Translations under genes and position numbers: made by a program
In this document: one piece after another, positions 11,810 to 26,521 of the stretch
Layout of the letters: the number at the start of each line of letters is the position of its first letter
How positions within the stretch are numbered: the stretch's first letter is position 1
Origin: Colletes latitarsis
Taxonomy: Eukaryota; Arthropoda; Insecta; Hymenoptera; Colletidae
Length of the DNA: 64,000 bases
NCBI RefSeq assembly: GCF_051014445.1
Contig: NC_135134.1
Location: 25,547,672 to 25,611,671 of the forward strand
Reading direction: 5' to 3'
The notes under the pieces: model-generated
The model's input: the letters and a program-made list of their open reading frames with translations, nothing else
Database searches by the model: none
What the model was told of the DNA's origin: nothing

Positions 11810-14101
11810 TGGTACCACACTACTACGTGATACAAACCAGAAAAAACCCACGATCTGTTCAACAAGTATGTGAAAAACGCGAAAGTATGAGCCTGATGAG
11901 GGCGAATCCCAGACGTATGCCAGACCTAACTTGCGTTATCCTCTAAAATATTGATCGAAACCAGGTTTAATTGACTGTTTCAGCGTGGTACCACATTACT
12001 ACGTGATACAAACCAGAAACAGCCCAGGATCTAGCCATGAAGTATGAGAAATATGCGAAAGTATGAGCCTGCTGAGGGCAAATCCTAGACCTAAGCCAAA
12101 CCTAACATGCGTTATCCTCTGAAATATTTATCAAGACCAGGTTTAATTGAATGTTTCAGTGTGGTACCACATTACTACATGAACCAAACCAGAAAAAACC
12201 CAGGATCCGTTCAACAAGTATGTGAAGAATGCGAAAGTATGAGTCTCATGAGCGAAAATCCCAGACCTAACCTAGACCTAACATGCGTTATCCTCTAAAA
12301 TATTGATCCAAACCAGGTTTAATGGACTTTTTCAGTGTGGTACCACTTTACTACGTGATCCAAACCAGTAAAAGCCCAGGATCCGTTCAACAAGTATGTG
12401 AAGAATGCGAAAGTATGAGTGTGATGAGTGAAAAACCCCGGCCTAACCTAGACCTAACATGCGCTGTCCTCTAAAATATTGATGGAAACCAGGTTTAATT
12501 GACTGTTTCAGTGTTGTACTTCATTACTACGTGATCCAATCCAGAAAAATCCCAGGATCTAGCCATCAAGTATGAGAAATATGCGAGAGAATGAGCCTGA
12601 TGAGAGAAAATCCCAGACCTAACCTAGACCTAACATGAATTATTCTCTAAAATATTGGTCGAAACCTGGTTTAATTGACTGATTCAGTGTGGTCCCACAT
12701 TACTACGTGATCCAAACCAGAAAAAACCCAGGATCCGTTCAACAAGTATGTGAAGAATGCGAAAGTATGAGTCTGATGAGTGAAAATCCCAGGCCTAACC
12801 TAGACCTAACATGCGTTATCCTCAAAAATATTGATCGAAACGTGGTTTAATCGACTGTTTCAGTGTGGTGCCACATTCCTATGTGATCCAAACCAGAAAA
12901 TATCCCAGGATCTGTCCAACGAGTATGTGAAGTGTGCGAAAGTATGAGTCTGATGAGGTCAAATCCCAGGCCAATCCCAGACATAACATGCGTTATCCTC
13001 TAAAATATTGGTCGAAACCAGGTTTAATCGACTGTTTCAGTGTGGTACCACATTACTACGTGATCCAAACCAGAAAAAACCCAGGATCAGTTAAACAAGT
13101 ATAAGAAGAATGCGAAAGTATGAGTCTGATGTGTGAGAATCCCAGGACTGACCTAGACCTAACATGCGTTATCCTCTAAAATATTGAGCGAAACCAGGTT
13201 TAATGGAGTGTTTCAGTGTGGTACCACACTACTACGTGATCCAAACCAGAAAAAACCCAGGATCCGTTCAACAAGTATGTGAAGTGTGCGAAAGTATGAG
13301 CCTCATGAGAGCAAATCCCAGACCTAACCTAGACCTAACATGAATTATTCTCTAAAATATTGGTCGAAACCAGGTTTAATTGACTGTTTCATTGTGGTCC
13401 CACATTACTACGTGACCCAAACCAGAAAAAACCCAGGATCCGTTCAACAAGTACGTGAAAAACGCGAAAGTATGAGCCTGATGAGGGCAAATCCCAGACC
13501 TATCCCAGACCTAACTTGCGTTATCCTCTAAAATATTGATCGAAGCCAAGTTTAATGGACTGTTTCAGTGTGGAACCACATTACTACGTGATCCAAGCCA
13601 GAAAAAAACCCAGGATCTTGTCAACGAGTATGTGAAGTGTGCGAAAGTATGAGCATGATGAGGGCAAATTCTAGACCTGACCCAGACCTAACATGCGTTA
13701 TCCTCTAAAATATTTATCAAGACCAGGTTTAATTGACTGTTTCAGTGTGGTCCCACATTACTACGTGATCCTAACCAGAAAAAACCCAGGATCCGTTTTC
13801 ACAAGTATGTGAAGAATGCGAAAGTATGAGTCTGATGAGTGGAAATCCCAGGCCTAACCTAGACCTAACATGCGTTATCCTCAAAAATATTGATCGAAAC
13901 CTGGTTTAATCGACTGTTTCGGTGTGGTACCACATTACTATGTGCTCCAAACCAGAAAGTAACCCAGGATCTGTTCAACGAGTATGTGAAGTGTGCGAAA
14001 GTATGAGTCTGATGAGGTCAAATCCCAGACCAATCCCAGACTTAACTTGCGTTATCCTCTAACATATTGATCGAAACCAGGTGTAATCGACTGTTTCAGT
14101 G
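11810..14101 (+). repeat. 2,292 bp tandem unit (13 monomers), copy 1
   Basis: Matches 14,102-16,393 at a constant offset of 2,292 bp. Shared rare variants include CCTGCTGAGGGCAAATCC, AGCCAAACC and a TACATGAACC monomer. Each also holds the CATGAATTATTCTC monomer followed by TTGGTCGAAACC. At about 12,340-12,440 this copy has a different cassette from its partner. Confidence 0.83.
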
Positions 14102-16393
14102 TGGTACCACACTACTACGTGATACAAACCAGACAAAACCCAGGATCTGTTCAACAAGTATGTGAAAAACGCGAAAGTATGAGCCTGATGCGGGCAAATC
14201 CCAGACCTATGCCAGACCTAACTTGCGTTATCCTCTAAAATATTGATCGAAACCAGGTTTAATTGACTGTTTCAGCGTGGTACCACATTACTACGTGATA
14301 CAAACCAGAAACAGCCCAGGATCTAGCCATGAAGTATGAGAAATATGCGAAAGTATGAGCCTGCTGAGGGCAAATCCTAGACCTAAGCCAAACCTAACAT
14401 GCGTTATCCTCTGAAATATTTATCAAGACCAGGTTTAATTGAATGTTTCAGTGTGGTACCACATTACTACATGAACCAAACCAGAAAAAACCCAGGAGCC
14501 GTTCAACAAGTATGTGAAGAATGCGAAAGTATGAGTCTCATGAGCGAAAATCCCGGACCTAACCTAGACCTAACATGCGTTATCCTCTAAAATATTGATC
14601 CAAACCAGGTTTAATGGACTGTTTCAGTGTGGTACCAGTTCACTACGTGATCCAAAGCAGCAAAAACCCTCGATCAGGTCAACATGTATGTTAAAACTGC
14701 GAAAGTATGACCCTGATCAGGGCAAATCCCAGGCCTAACCTAGACCTAACATGCGCTGTCCTCTAAAATATTGATGGAAACCAGGTTTAATTGACTGTTT
14801 CAGTGTTGTACTTCATTACTACGTGATCCAATCCAGAAAAAGCCCAGGATCTAGCCATCAAGTATGAGAAATATGCGAAAGAATGCGCCTGATGAGAGAA
14901 AATCCCAGACCTAACCTAGACCTAACATGAATTATTCTCTAAAATATTGGTCGAAACCAGGTTTAATTGACTGATTCAGTGTGGTCCCACATTACTACGT
15001 GATCCAAACCAGAAAAAACCCAGGATCCGTTCAACAAGTATGTGAAGAATGCGAAAGTATGAGTCTGATGAGTGAAAATCCCAGGCCTAACCTGGACCTA
15101 ACATGCGTTATCCTCAAAAATATTGATCGAAACGTGGTTTAATCGACTGTTTCAGTGTGGTGCCACATTCCTATGTGATCCAAACCAGAAAATATCCCAG
15201 GATCTGTCCAACGAGTATGTGAAGTGTGCGAAAGTATGAGTCTGATGAGGTCAAATCCCAGACGAATCCCAGACATAACATGCGTTATCCTCTAAGATTT
15301 TGATCGAAAGCAGGTTTAATCGACTGTTTCAGTGTGGTACCACATTACTACGTGATCAAAACCAGAAAAAACCCAGGATCAGTTAAACAAGTATAAGAAG
15401 AATGCGAAAGTATGAGTCTGATGAGTGAAAATCACAGGACTGACCTAGACCTAACATGCGTTATCCTCTAAAATATTGAGCGAAACCAGGTTTAATGGAG
15501 TGTTTCAGTGTGGTACCACACTACTACGTGATCCAAACCAGAAAAAACCCAGGATCCGTTCAACAAGTATGTGAAGTGTGCGAAAGTATGAGCCTGATGA
15601 GAGCAAATCCCAGACCTAACCTAGACCTAACATGAATTATTCTCTAAAATATTGGTCGAAACCAGGTTTAATTGACTGTTTCAGTGTGGTCCCACATTAC
15701 TACGTGACCCAAACCAGAAAAAACCCAGGATCCGTTCAACAAGTACGTGAAAACCGCGAAAGTATGAGCCTGATGAGGGCAAATCCCAGACCTATCCCAG
15801 ACCTAACTTGCGTTATCCTCTAAAATATTGATCGAAGCAAAGTTTAATCGACTGTTTCAGTGTGGAACCACATTACTACGTGATCCAAGCCAGAAAAAAA
15901 CCCAGGATCTTGTCGACGAGTATGTGAAGTGTGCGAAAGTATGAGCATCATGAGGGCAAATTCTAGACCAGACCCAGACCTAACATGCGTTATCCTCTAA
16001 AATATTTATCAAGACCATGTTTAATTGACTGTCTCAGTGTGGTCCCACATTACTACGTGATCCTAACCAGAAAAAACCCAGGATCCGTTCTACAAGTATG
16101 TGAAGAATGCGAAAGTATGAGTCTGATGAGTGAAAATCCCAGGCCTAACCTAGACCTAACATGCGTTATCCTCAAAAATATTGATCGAAACCTGGTTTAA
16201 TCGACTGTTTCCGGGTGGTACCACATTACTATGTGCTCCAAACCAGAAAGTAACCCAGGATCTGTTCAACGAGTATGTGAAGTGTGCGAAAGTATGAGTC
16301 TGATGAGGTCAAATCCCAGACCAATCCCAGACTTAACTTGCGTTATCCTCTAAAATATTGATCGAAACCAGGTTTAATCGACTGCTTCAGTGT
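14102..16393 (+). repeat. 2,292 bp tandem unit (13 monomers), copy 2
   Basis: Second copy of the 13-monomer unit, with the same rare variants in the same order as 11,810-14,101. At about 14,632-14,732 it has the TCGATCAGGTCAACATGTAT cassette where copy 1 has the GATCCGTTCAACAAGTATGT cassette, while the flanks stay in register. That pattern fits gene conversion or a double exchange. Confidence 0.82.
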
Positions 16394-19300
16394 GGTACCA
16401 CATTACTACGTGATCCAAGCCAGAAAAAACCCAGGATCAGTTCAACAAGTATGAGAAGAATGCGAAAGTATGAGTCTGATGAGTGAAAATCCCAGGGCTA
16501 ACCTAGACCTAACATGCGTTATCCTATAAAATATTGATCCAAACCGGGTTTAATGGACTGTTTCTGTGTGGTACCACACTACTACGTGAGACAAACCAGA
16601 AAAAACCCAGGATCTGTTCAACAAGTATGTGAAAAACGCGGAAGTATGAGCCTGATGAGGGCGAATCCCAGACCTATGCCAGACCTAACTTGCGTTATCC
16701 TCTAAAATATTGATCGAAACCAGGTTTAATTGACTGTTTCAGCGTGGTACCACATTACTACGTGATACAATCCAGAAACAGCCCAGGATCTAGCCATGAA
16801 GTATGAGAAATATGCGAAAGTATGAGCCTGATGAGGGCAAATCCTAGACCTAACCCAAACCTAACATGCGTTATCCTCTAAAATATTTATCTAGACCAGG
16901 TTTAATTGAATGTTTCAGTGTGGTACCACTTTACTACGTGATCCAAAGCAGAAGAAACCGTCGATCAGGTCAACATGAACGTTAAAACTGCGAAAGTATG
17001 ACCCTGATGAGGGCAAATCCCAGACCTATGCCAGACCTAACTTGCGTTATCCTCTAAATTATTGATCGAAACCAGGTTTAATTCGCTGTTTCAGCGTGGT
17101 AACACATTACTACGTCATACAATCCAGAAACAGCCCAGGATCTAGCCATCAAGTATGAGAAATATGCGAAAGAATGAGCCTGATGAGAGCAAATCCCAGA
17201 CCTAACCTAGACTTAACATGAATTATTCTCTAAAATATTGGTCGGAACCTGGTTTAATTGACTGATTCAGTGTGGTACCACATTACTACGTGATCAAAAC
17301 CAGAAAAAACCCAGGATCAGTTAAACAAGTATAAGAAGAATGCGAAAGTATGAGTCTGATGAGTGAAAATCACAGGACTGACCTAGACCTAACATGCGTT
17401 ATCCTCTAAAATATTGAGCGAAACCAGGTTTAATGGAGTGTTTCAGTGTGGTACCACACTACTACGTGATCCAAACCAGAAAAAACCCAGGATCCGTTCA
17501 ACAAGTATGTGAAGTGTGCGAAAGTATGAGCCTGATGAGAGCAAATCCCAGACCTAACCTAGACCTAACATGCGTTATCCTCAAAAATATTGATCGAAAC
17601 GTGGTTTAATCGACTGTTTCAGTGTGGTGCCACATTCCTATGTGATCCAAACCAGAAAATAACCCAGGATCTGTTCTACGAGTATGTGAAGTGTGCGTAA
17701 GTATGAGTCTGATGAGGTCAAATCCCAGACCAATCCCAGACATAACTTGCGTTATCCTCTAAAATATTGATCGAAACCAGGTTTAATCGACTGTTTCAGT
17801 GTGGTACCACATTACTATGTGATCCAAACAAGAAAATAGCCCAGGATCTATCCGTGAAGTATCAGAAATATGCGAAAGTATGAGCCTAATGAGGGCAAAT
17901 CCTAGACCTAACCCAGACCTAACATGCGTTATCCTCAAAAATATATATCAAGACCAGGTTTAACTGAATGTTTCAGTGTGGTACCACATTACTACGTGAA
18001 CCAAACCAGAAAAAACCCAGGATCTGTTAAACAAGTCTGTGAAGTGTGCGAAAGTATGAGCCTGATGAGGGCGAATCCCAGACCTATCCCAGACCTAACT
18101 TGCGTTATCCTCTAAAATATTGATCGAAACAAGGTTTAATTGACTGTTTCAGCGTGGTACCACATTACTACGTGATCCAATCCAGAAATAGCCCAGGATC
18201 TAGCCATGAAGTATGAGAAATATGCGAAAGTATGAGCCTGATGAGGGCAAATCCTAGACCTAACCCAGACCTAACATGCGTTATCATCTAAAATATTTAT
18301 CAAGACCAGGTTTAATTGATTGTTTCAGTGTGGTACCACATTACTATGTGATCCAAACAAGAAAATAGCCCAGGATCTATCCGTGAAGTATCAGAAATAA
18401 GCGAAAGTATGAGCCTGATGAGGGCAAATCCTAGACCTAACCCAGACCTAGCATGCGTTATCCTCAAAAATATTTATCAAGACCAGGTTTAACTGAATGT
18501 TTCAGTGTGGTACCACATTACTGCGTGATCCATACCAGAAAAAACCCAGGATCTGTTCAACAAGTATGTGAAAAACGCGAACGTATGAGACTGATGAGGG
18601 CAAATCCCAGACCTATCCCAGACCTAACTTGCGTTGTCCTGTAAGATATTGATGGAAACCAGGTTTAATTGATTATTTCAGTGTTGTACTTCATTACTAC
18701 GTGATGCAATCCAGAAAAAGCCCAGGATCTAGCCATCAAGTATGAGAAATATGCGAAAGTATGAGCCTGACGAGAGCAAATCCTAGACCTAACCCAGACC
18801 TAGCATGCGTTATCCTCTAAAATATTTATCAAGACCTGGTTTATTTGAATGTTTCAGTGTGGTACCACATTGCTACGTGTTCCAAACCAGAAAAAAACCC
18901 AGGATCCGTTCAACAAGTATGTGAAAAACGCGAACGTATGAGTCTGATGAGGGCAAATCCCAGACCTATCCCAGACCTAACTTGCGTTGTCCTGTAAGAT
19001 ATTGATGGAAACCAGGTTTAATTGATTATTTCAGTGTTGTACTTCATTACTACGTGATGCAATCCAGAAAAAGCCCAGGATCTAGCCATCAAGTATGAGA
19101 AATATGCGAAAGTATGAGCCTGACGAGAGCAAATCCTAGACCTAACCCAGACCTAGCATGCGTTATCCTCTAAAATATTTATCAAGACCAGGTTTAATTG
19201 ATTGCTTCAGTGTGGTCCCACATTACTACGTGATCCAAACCAGAAAAAACCCAGGATCCGTTCAACAGGTATGTGAAGAATGCGAAAGAATGAGTCTGAT

Positions 19301-22300
19301 GAGTGAAAATCCCAGGACTTACCTAGACCTAACATGCGTTATCCTCAAGAATATTGATCGAAACCTGGTTTAATCGACTGTTTCAGTGTGGTACCACATT
19401 ACTATGTGATCCAAACCAGAAAATAGCCCAGGATCTATCCATGAAGTATAAGAAATATGCGAAAGTATGAGCCTGATGAGGGCAAATCCTAGACCTAACC
19501 CAGACCTAACATGCGTTATCATCTAAAATATTTATCAAGACCTGGTTTAATTGATTGTTTCAGTGTGGTACCACATTACTACGTGAACCATACCAGAAAA
19601 ATCCCAGGATCCGTTCAACAAGTATGTGAAAAATGCGAAAGCATGAGTCTGATGAGTGAAAATCTCAGGGCTAACCTAGACCTAACATGCATTATCCTCT
19701 AAAATATTGATCCAAACTAGGTTTAGTGGACTGTTTCAGTGTGGTACCACTTTACTACGTGATCCAAAGCAGAAAAAACCCTCGATCAGGTCAACATCTA
19801 TGTTAGAACTGTGAAAGTATGACCCTGATGAGGGCAAATCCCAGGCCTAACCTAGACCTAACATGAATTATTCTTTAAAATATTTATCGAAACCAGGTTT
19901 AATTGACTGTTTCAGTATTGTACTTCATTACTACGTGATGCAATCCAGAAAAAGCCCAGGATCTAGCCATCAGGTACGAGAAATATGGGAAAGAATGAGC
20001 CTGATGAGAGCAAATCCCAGACCTAACCCAGACCTAACATGAATTATTCTCTAAAATATTGATCGAAACCAGGTTTAATTGACTGTTTCAGTGTGGTACC
20101 ACATTACTACGTGATCCAAACCAGTAATAGCCCAGGATCCAGCCATGAAGTATGAGAAATATGCGAAAGTATGAGCCTGATGAGGGCAAATTCTAGACCT
20201 AACCGAGACCTAACATGCGTTATCCTCTAAAATATTTATCAAGACCAGGTTTAATTGATTGTATCAGTGTGGTACCACATTACTACGTGATCCACACCAG
20301 AAAAAACCCAAGATCCGTTCAACAAGTATGTGGAGAATGCGAAAATATGAGTCTGATGAGTGAAAATCCCAGGCCTAACCTAGACCTAACATGCGTTATC
20401 CTCAAAAATATTGATCGAAACCTGGTTTAATCGACTGTTTCAGTGCGGTACCACATTACTACGTGATACAATCCAGAAAAAGCCCAGGATCTAGCCATGA
20501 AGTATGAGAAATATGCGAAAGTATGAGCCTGATGAGGGCAAATCCTAGACCTAACCTAAACCTAACATGCGTTATCCTCTAAAATATTGATCCAAACCGG
20601 GTTTAATTGACTGTTTCAGTGTGGTACCACATTACTACGTGATCCAAACCAGTAATAGCCCAGGATCCAGCCATGAAGTATGAGAAATATGCGAAAGTAT
20701 GAGCCTGATGAGGGCAAATCCTAGACCTAACCGAGACCTAACATGCGTTATCCTCTAAAATATTTATCAAGACCAGGTTTAATAGATTGTATCTGTGTGG
20801 TACCACATTACTACGTGATCCACACCAGAAAAAACCCAAGATCCGTTCAACAAGTATGTGAAGAATGCGAAAATATGAGTCTGATGAGTGAAAATCCCAG
20901 GCCTAACCTAGACCTAACATGCGTTATCCTCTAAAATATTGATCCAAACCGGGTTTAATGGACTGCTTCAGTGTGGTACCACTTTACTACGTGATTCAAA
21001 GCGGAAAAAACCCTCGATCAGGTCAACATGTATGTTAAAACTGTGAAAGTATGACCCTGATGAGGGCAAATCCCAGGTCTAACCTAGAACTAACATGCGT
21101 TGTCCTCTAAAATATTGATGGAAACCAGGTTTAATTGACTGTTTCAGTGTTGTACTTCATTACTACGTGATGCAATCCAGAAAAAGCCCAGGATCTAGCC
21201 ATGAAGTATGAGAAATATGCGAAAGTATGAGCCTGATGAGGGCAAATCCCAGACCTTTCCCAGACTTAACTTGCGTTATCCTCTAAAATATTGATCGAAA
21301 CCAGGTTGAATCGACTGTTTCAGCGTGGCACCACATTACTATGTGATACAATCCAGAAACAGCCCAGGATCTAGCCATGAAGTATGAGAAATATGCGAAA
21401 GTGTGAGCCTGATGAGGGCAAATCCTAGATCTAACCCAAACCTAACATGCGTTGTCCTCTAAAATATTTATCAAGACCAGGTTTAATTGAATGTTTCAGT
21501 GTGGTACCACATTACTACGTGAACCAAACCAGAAAAAACCCAGGATCCGTTCAACAAGTAAGTTAAAACTGCGACAGTATGAACCTGATGAGAGCAAATC
21601 CCAGACCTAACCTAGACCGGACATGCGTTGTCCTCTAAAATATTGATGGAAACCAGGTTTAATTGACTGTTTCAGTGTTGCACTTCATTACTACGTGATG
21701 CAATCCAGAAAAAGCCCAGGATCTAGCCATCAAGTATGAGAAATATGCGAAAGAATGAGCCTGATGAGAGCAAATCCCTGACCTAACCTAGACCTAACAT
21801 GAATTATTCTCTAAAATATTGATCAAAACCAAGTTTTATTGACTGTTTCAGTGTGGTACCACATTACTGTGTGATCCAATCCAGAAATAGCCCAGGATCC
21901 AGCCATGAAGTATGAGAAATATGCGAAAGTGTGAGCCTGATGAGGGCAAATCCTAGACCTAACCCAGACCTAACATGCGTTATCCTCTAAAATATTTATC
22001 AAGACCAGGTTTAATTGAATGTTTCAGTGTGGTACCACATTACTACGTGATCCAAAGCAGAAGAAACCCTCGATCAGGTCAACATGTATGTTAAAACTGC
22101 GAAAGTATGACCCTGATGAGAGTAAATCCCAGGCCTAACCTAGACCTAACATGCGTTATCCTCAATAATATTGATCGAAACCAGGTTTAATTGAGTGTTT
22201 CAGTGTTGTACTTCATTACTACGTGATGCAATCCAGAGAAAGCCCAGGATCTAGCCATCAAGTATGAGAAATATGCGAAAGAATGAGCCTGATAAGAGCA

Positions 22301-25300
22301 AAGCCTAGACCTGACCTAGACCTAACATGAATTATTCTCTAAAATATTCATCAAAACCAGGTATAATTGACTGTTTCAGTGTGGTACCACATTACTACGT
22401 GATCCAATCAAGAAATAGCCCAGGATCCGTTCAACAAGTATGAGAAGTATGCGAAAGTATGAGTCTGATGAGTGAAAATCCCAGGCCTAACCTAGACCTA
22501 ACATGCGTTATCCTCAAAAATATTGATCGAAACCTGGTTTAATCGACTGTTTGAGTGTGGTACCTCATTACTATGTGATCCAAACCAGAAAATAACCCAG
22601 GATCTGTTCAACGAGTATGTGAAGTGTGCGAAAGTATGAGTCTGATGAGGGCAAATCCCAGGCCTAACCCAGACCTAACATGCGTTATCCTCAAAAATAT
22701 TTATCAAGACCAGGTTTAACTGAATGTTTCAGTATGGTACCACATTACTACGTGAACCATACCAGAAAAAAACCCAGGATCCGTTCAACAGGTATCTGAA
22801 GAATGCGAACGTATGAGTCTCATGAGGGCAAATCCCAGACCTATCCCAGACCTAACCTGCGTTGTCCTCTAAGATATTGATGGAAACCAGGTTTAATTGA
22901 TTGTTTCGGTGTTGTACTTCATTACTACGTGATGCAATCCAGAAAAAGCCCAGGATCTAGCCATCAAGTATGAGAAATATGCGAAAGTATGAGCCTGATG
23001 AGGGCAAATCATAGACCTAACCCAGACCTAACATGCGATATCCTCTAAAATATTTATCAAGACCAGGTTTAATTGATTGTTTCAGTGTGGTCCCACATTA
23101 CTACGTGATCCAAACCAGAAAAAACCCAGGATCCGTTCAACAAGTATGTGAAGAATGCGAAAGAATGAGTCTGATGAGTGAAAATCCCAGGCCTAACCTA
23201 GACCTAACATGCGTTATCCTCAAAAATATTGATCGAAACCTGGTTTAATCGACTGTTTCAGTGTGGTACCACATTACTATGTGATCCAAACCAGAAAATA
23301 GCCCAGGATCTATCCATGAAGTATAAGAAATATGCGAAAGTATGAGCCTGATGAGGGCAAATCCTAGACCTAACCCAGACGTAACATGCGTTATCCTCAA
23401 AAATATTTATCAAGACCAGGTTTAACTGAATGTTTCAGTATGGTACCACATTACTACGTGATCCATACCAGAAAAAACCCAGGATCTGTTCAACAGGTAT
23501 GTGAAAAATGCGAAAGCATGAGTTTGATGCGGGCAAATCCCAGGCCTAACCTAGACATAACTTTCGTTATCCTCTAAAATATTGATCGAAACCAGGTTTA
23601 ACTGAATGTTTCAGTTTGGTACCACATTACTACGTGATCCATACCAGAAAAAACCCAGGATCTGTTCAACAAGTATGTGAAAAATGCGAAAGCATGAGTC
23701 TGATGAGGGCAAATCACAGGCCTAACCTAGACCTAACATGCATTATCCTCAAAAATATTGATCGAAACCTGGTTTAATCGACTGTTTCAGTGTGGTACCA
23801 CATTACTATGTGATCCGAACCAGAAAATAGCCCAGGATCTATCCATGAAGTATAAGAAATATGCGAAAGTATGAGCCTGATGAGGGCAAATCCTAGACCT
23901 AACCCAGACGTAACATGCGTTATCCTCAAAAATATTTATCAAGACCAGGTTTAACTGAATGTTTCAGCGTGGTACCACATTACTGCGCGATCCAAACCAG
24001 AAAAAGCCAGGATCTGTTCAACAAGTATGTGAAAAATGCGAAAGTATGAGCCTGATGAGGGCAAATCCTAGACCTAACCCAAACCTAACATGCGTTATCC
24101 TCTAAAATATTGATCAAGACCAGGTTTAACTGAATGTTTCAGTGTGGTACCACATTACTACGTGAACCAAACCAGAAAAAACCCAGGATCTGTTAAACGA
24201 GTCTGTGAAGTGTGCGAAAGTATGAGCCTGATGAGGGCGAATCCCAGACCTATCCCAGACCTAACATGCGTTATCCTCAAAAATATTTATCAAGACCAGG
24301 TTTAACTGAATGTTTCAGTTTGGTACCACATTACTACGTGATCCATACCAGAAAAAACCCAGGATCTGTTCAACAAGTATGTGAAAAATGCGAAAGTATG
24401 AGCCTGATGAGGGCAAATCCTAGACCTAACCCAAACCTAACATGCGTTATCCTCTAAAATATTGATCAAGACCAGGTTTAACTGAATGTTTCAGTGTGGT
24501 ACCACATTACTATGTGATCCAAACCAGAAAATAGCCCAGGATCTATCCATGAAGTATAAGAAACATGCGAAAGTATGAGCCTGATGAGGGCAAATCCTAG
24601 ACCTAACCCAGACCTAACATGCGTTATCCTCAAAAACATATATCAAGACCAGGTTTAACTGAATGTTTCAGTGTGGTACCACATTACTACGTGAACCAAA
24701 CCAGAAAAAACCCAGGATCTGTTAAACAAGTCTGTGAAGTGTGCGAAAGTATGAGCCTGATGAGGGCGAATCCCAGACCTATCCCAGACCTAACTTGCGT
24801 TATCCTCTAAAATATTGATCGAAACAAGGTTTAATTGACTGTTTCAGCGTGGTACCACATTACTACGTGATACAATCCAGAAACAGCCCAGGATCTAGCC
24901 ATGAAGTATGAGAAATATGCGAAAGTATGAGCCTGATGTGGGCAAATCCTAGACCTAACCCAAACCTAACATGCGTTATCCTCAAAAATATTTATCAAGA
25001 CCAGGTTTAACTGAATGTTTCAGCGTGGTACCACATTACTGCGCGATCCAAACCAGAAAAAGCCAGGATCTGTTCAACAAGTATGTGAAAAATGCGAAAG
25101 TATGAGCCTGATGAGGGCAAATCCTAGACCTAACCCAAACCTAACATGCGTTATCCTCTAAAATATTGATCGAAACAAGGTTTAATTGACTGTTTCAGCG
25201 TGGTACCACATTACTACGTGATACAATCCAGAAACAGCCCAGGATCTAGCCATGAAGTATGAGAAATATGCGAAAGTATGAGCCTGATGTGGGCAAATCC

Positions 25301-25320
25301 TAGACCTAACCCAAACCTAA
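16394..25320 (+). repeat. Heterogeneous satellite stretch without a clear long HOR
   Basis: The array continues at monomer level, but I could not see a long period that holds across the block. Up to about 17.5 kb the monomers resemble those of the left domain. After that, CAAGACC-type monomers, the GATCTATCC cassette and the TTTAACTGAATG variant become common. Local duplications occur: a dimer at about 18.57-19.18 kb and another at about 24.87-25.32 kb. Apart from satellite I see nothing here. Confidence 0.85.
18571..19180 (+). repeat. Local dimer duplication (353 bp period)
   Basis: The AAAAACGCGAACGTATGAG monomer, followed by the GTTGTCCTGTAAGATATTG and GATTATTTCAGTG monomer, occurs at 18,571 and again at 18,924. 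The shared rare variants (CCTGTAAG, GATTATTTC) mark it as a recent two-monomer duplication. Confidence 0.8.
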
Positions 25321-26521
25321 CATGCGTTATCCTCTAAAAAATTTATCAAGACCTGGTTTATTTGAATGTTTCAGTGTGGTACCACATTACTACGTGATCC
25401 AAACCTGAAGAAACCCAGGATCCGTTCAACAAGTATGTGAAAAACGCGAACGTATGAGTCTGATGAGGGCAAATCCCAGACCTAACCTAGACCTAAGATG
25501 CATTATCCTCTAAAATATTGATCCAAACTAGGTTTAGTGGACTTTTTCAGTGTGGTACCACTTTACTACGTGATCCAAAGCAGAAAAAAACCTCGATCAG
25601 GTCAACATGTATGTTAGATCTGTGAAAGTATGACCCTGATGAGGGCAAATCCCAGGCCTAACCTAGACCTAACATGAATTATTCTCTAACATATTTATCG
25701 AAACGAGGTTTAATTGACTGTTTCAGTGTTGTACTTCATTACTACGTGATGCAATCCAGAAAAAGCCCAGGATCTAGCCATCAGGTACGAGAAATATGCG
25801 AAAGAATGAGCCTGATGAGAGCAAATCCCAGACCTAACCCAGACCTAACATGAATTATTCTCTAAAATATTGATCGAAACCAGGTTTAATTGACAGTTTC
25901 AGTGTGGTACCACATTACTACGTGATCCAAACCAGTAATAGCCCAGGATCCAGCCATGAAGTATGAGAAATATGCGAAAGTATGAGCCTGATGAGGGCAA
26001 ATCCTAGACCTAACCTAAACCTAACATGCGGTATCCTCTAAAATATTGATCCAAACCGGGTTTAATGGACTGCTTCAGTGTGGTACCACTTTACTACGCG
26101 ATTCAAAGCGGAAAATACCCTCGATCAGGTCAACATGTATGTTAAAACTGTGAAAGTATGACCCTGATGAGGGCAAATCCCAGGCCTAACCCAGACCTAA
26201 CATGCGTTGTCCTCTAAAATATTGATGGAAACCAGGTTTAATTGACTGTTTCAGTGTTGTACTTCATTACTACGTGATGCAATCCAGAAAAAGCCCAGGA
26301 TCTAGCCATGAAGTATGAGAAATATGCGAAAGTATGAGCCTGATGAGGGCAAATGCCAGACCTTTCCCAGACTTAACTTGCGTTATCCTCAAAAATATTG
26401 ATCGAAACCTGGTTTAATCGACTGTTTCAGTGTGGTACCACATTACTACGTGAACCATACCAGAAAAAACCCAGGATCCGTTCAACAAGTATCTGAAGAA
26501 TGCGAAAGTATGAGTCTGATG
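25321..26521 (+). repeat. 1.2 kb satellite block, copy 1 of a dispersed pair
   Basis: Matches 41,155-42,355 at a constant offset of 15,834 bp (90 monomers). Shared rare variants include CTCTAAAAAATTTATC, GGATATGTTAG-type changes, CATGCGGTATCC and GGCAAATGCCAGACC. The copies separate at about 26,521 and 42,355, where the right partner switches to a GAAAATCCTCGGCC monomer. Confidence 0.78.
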
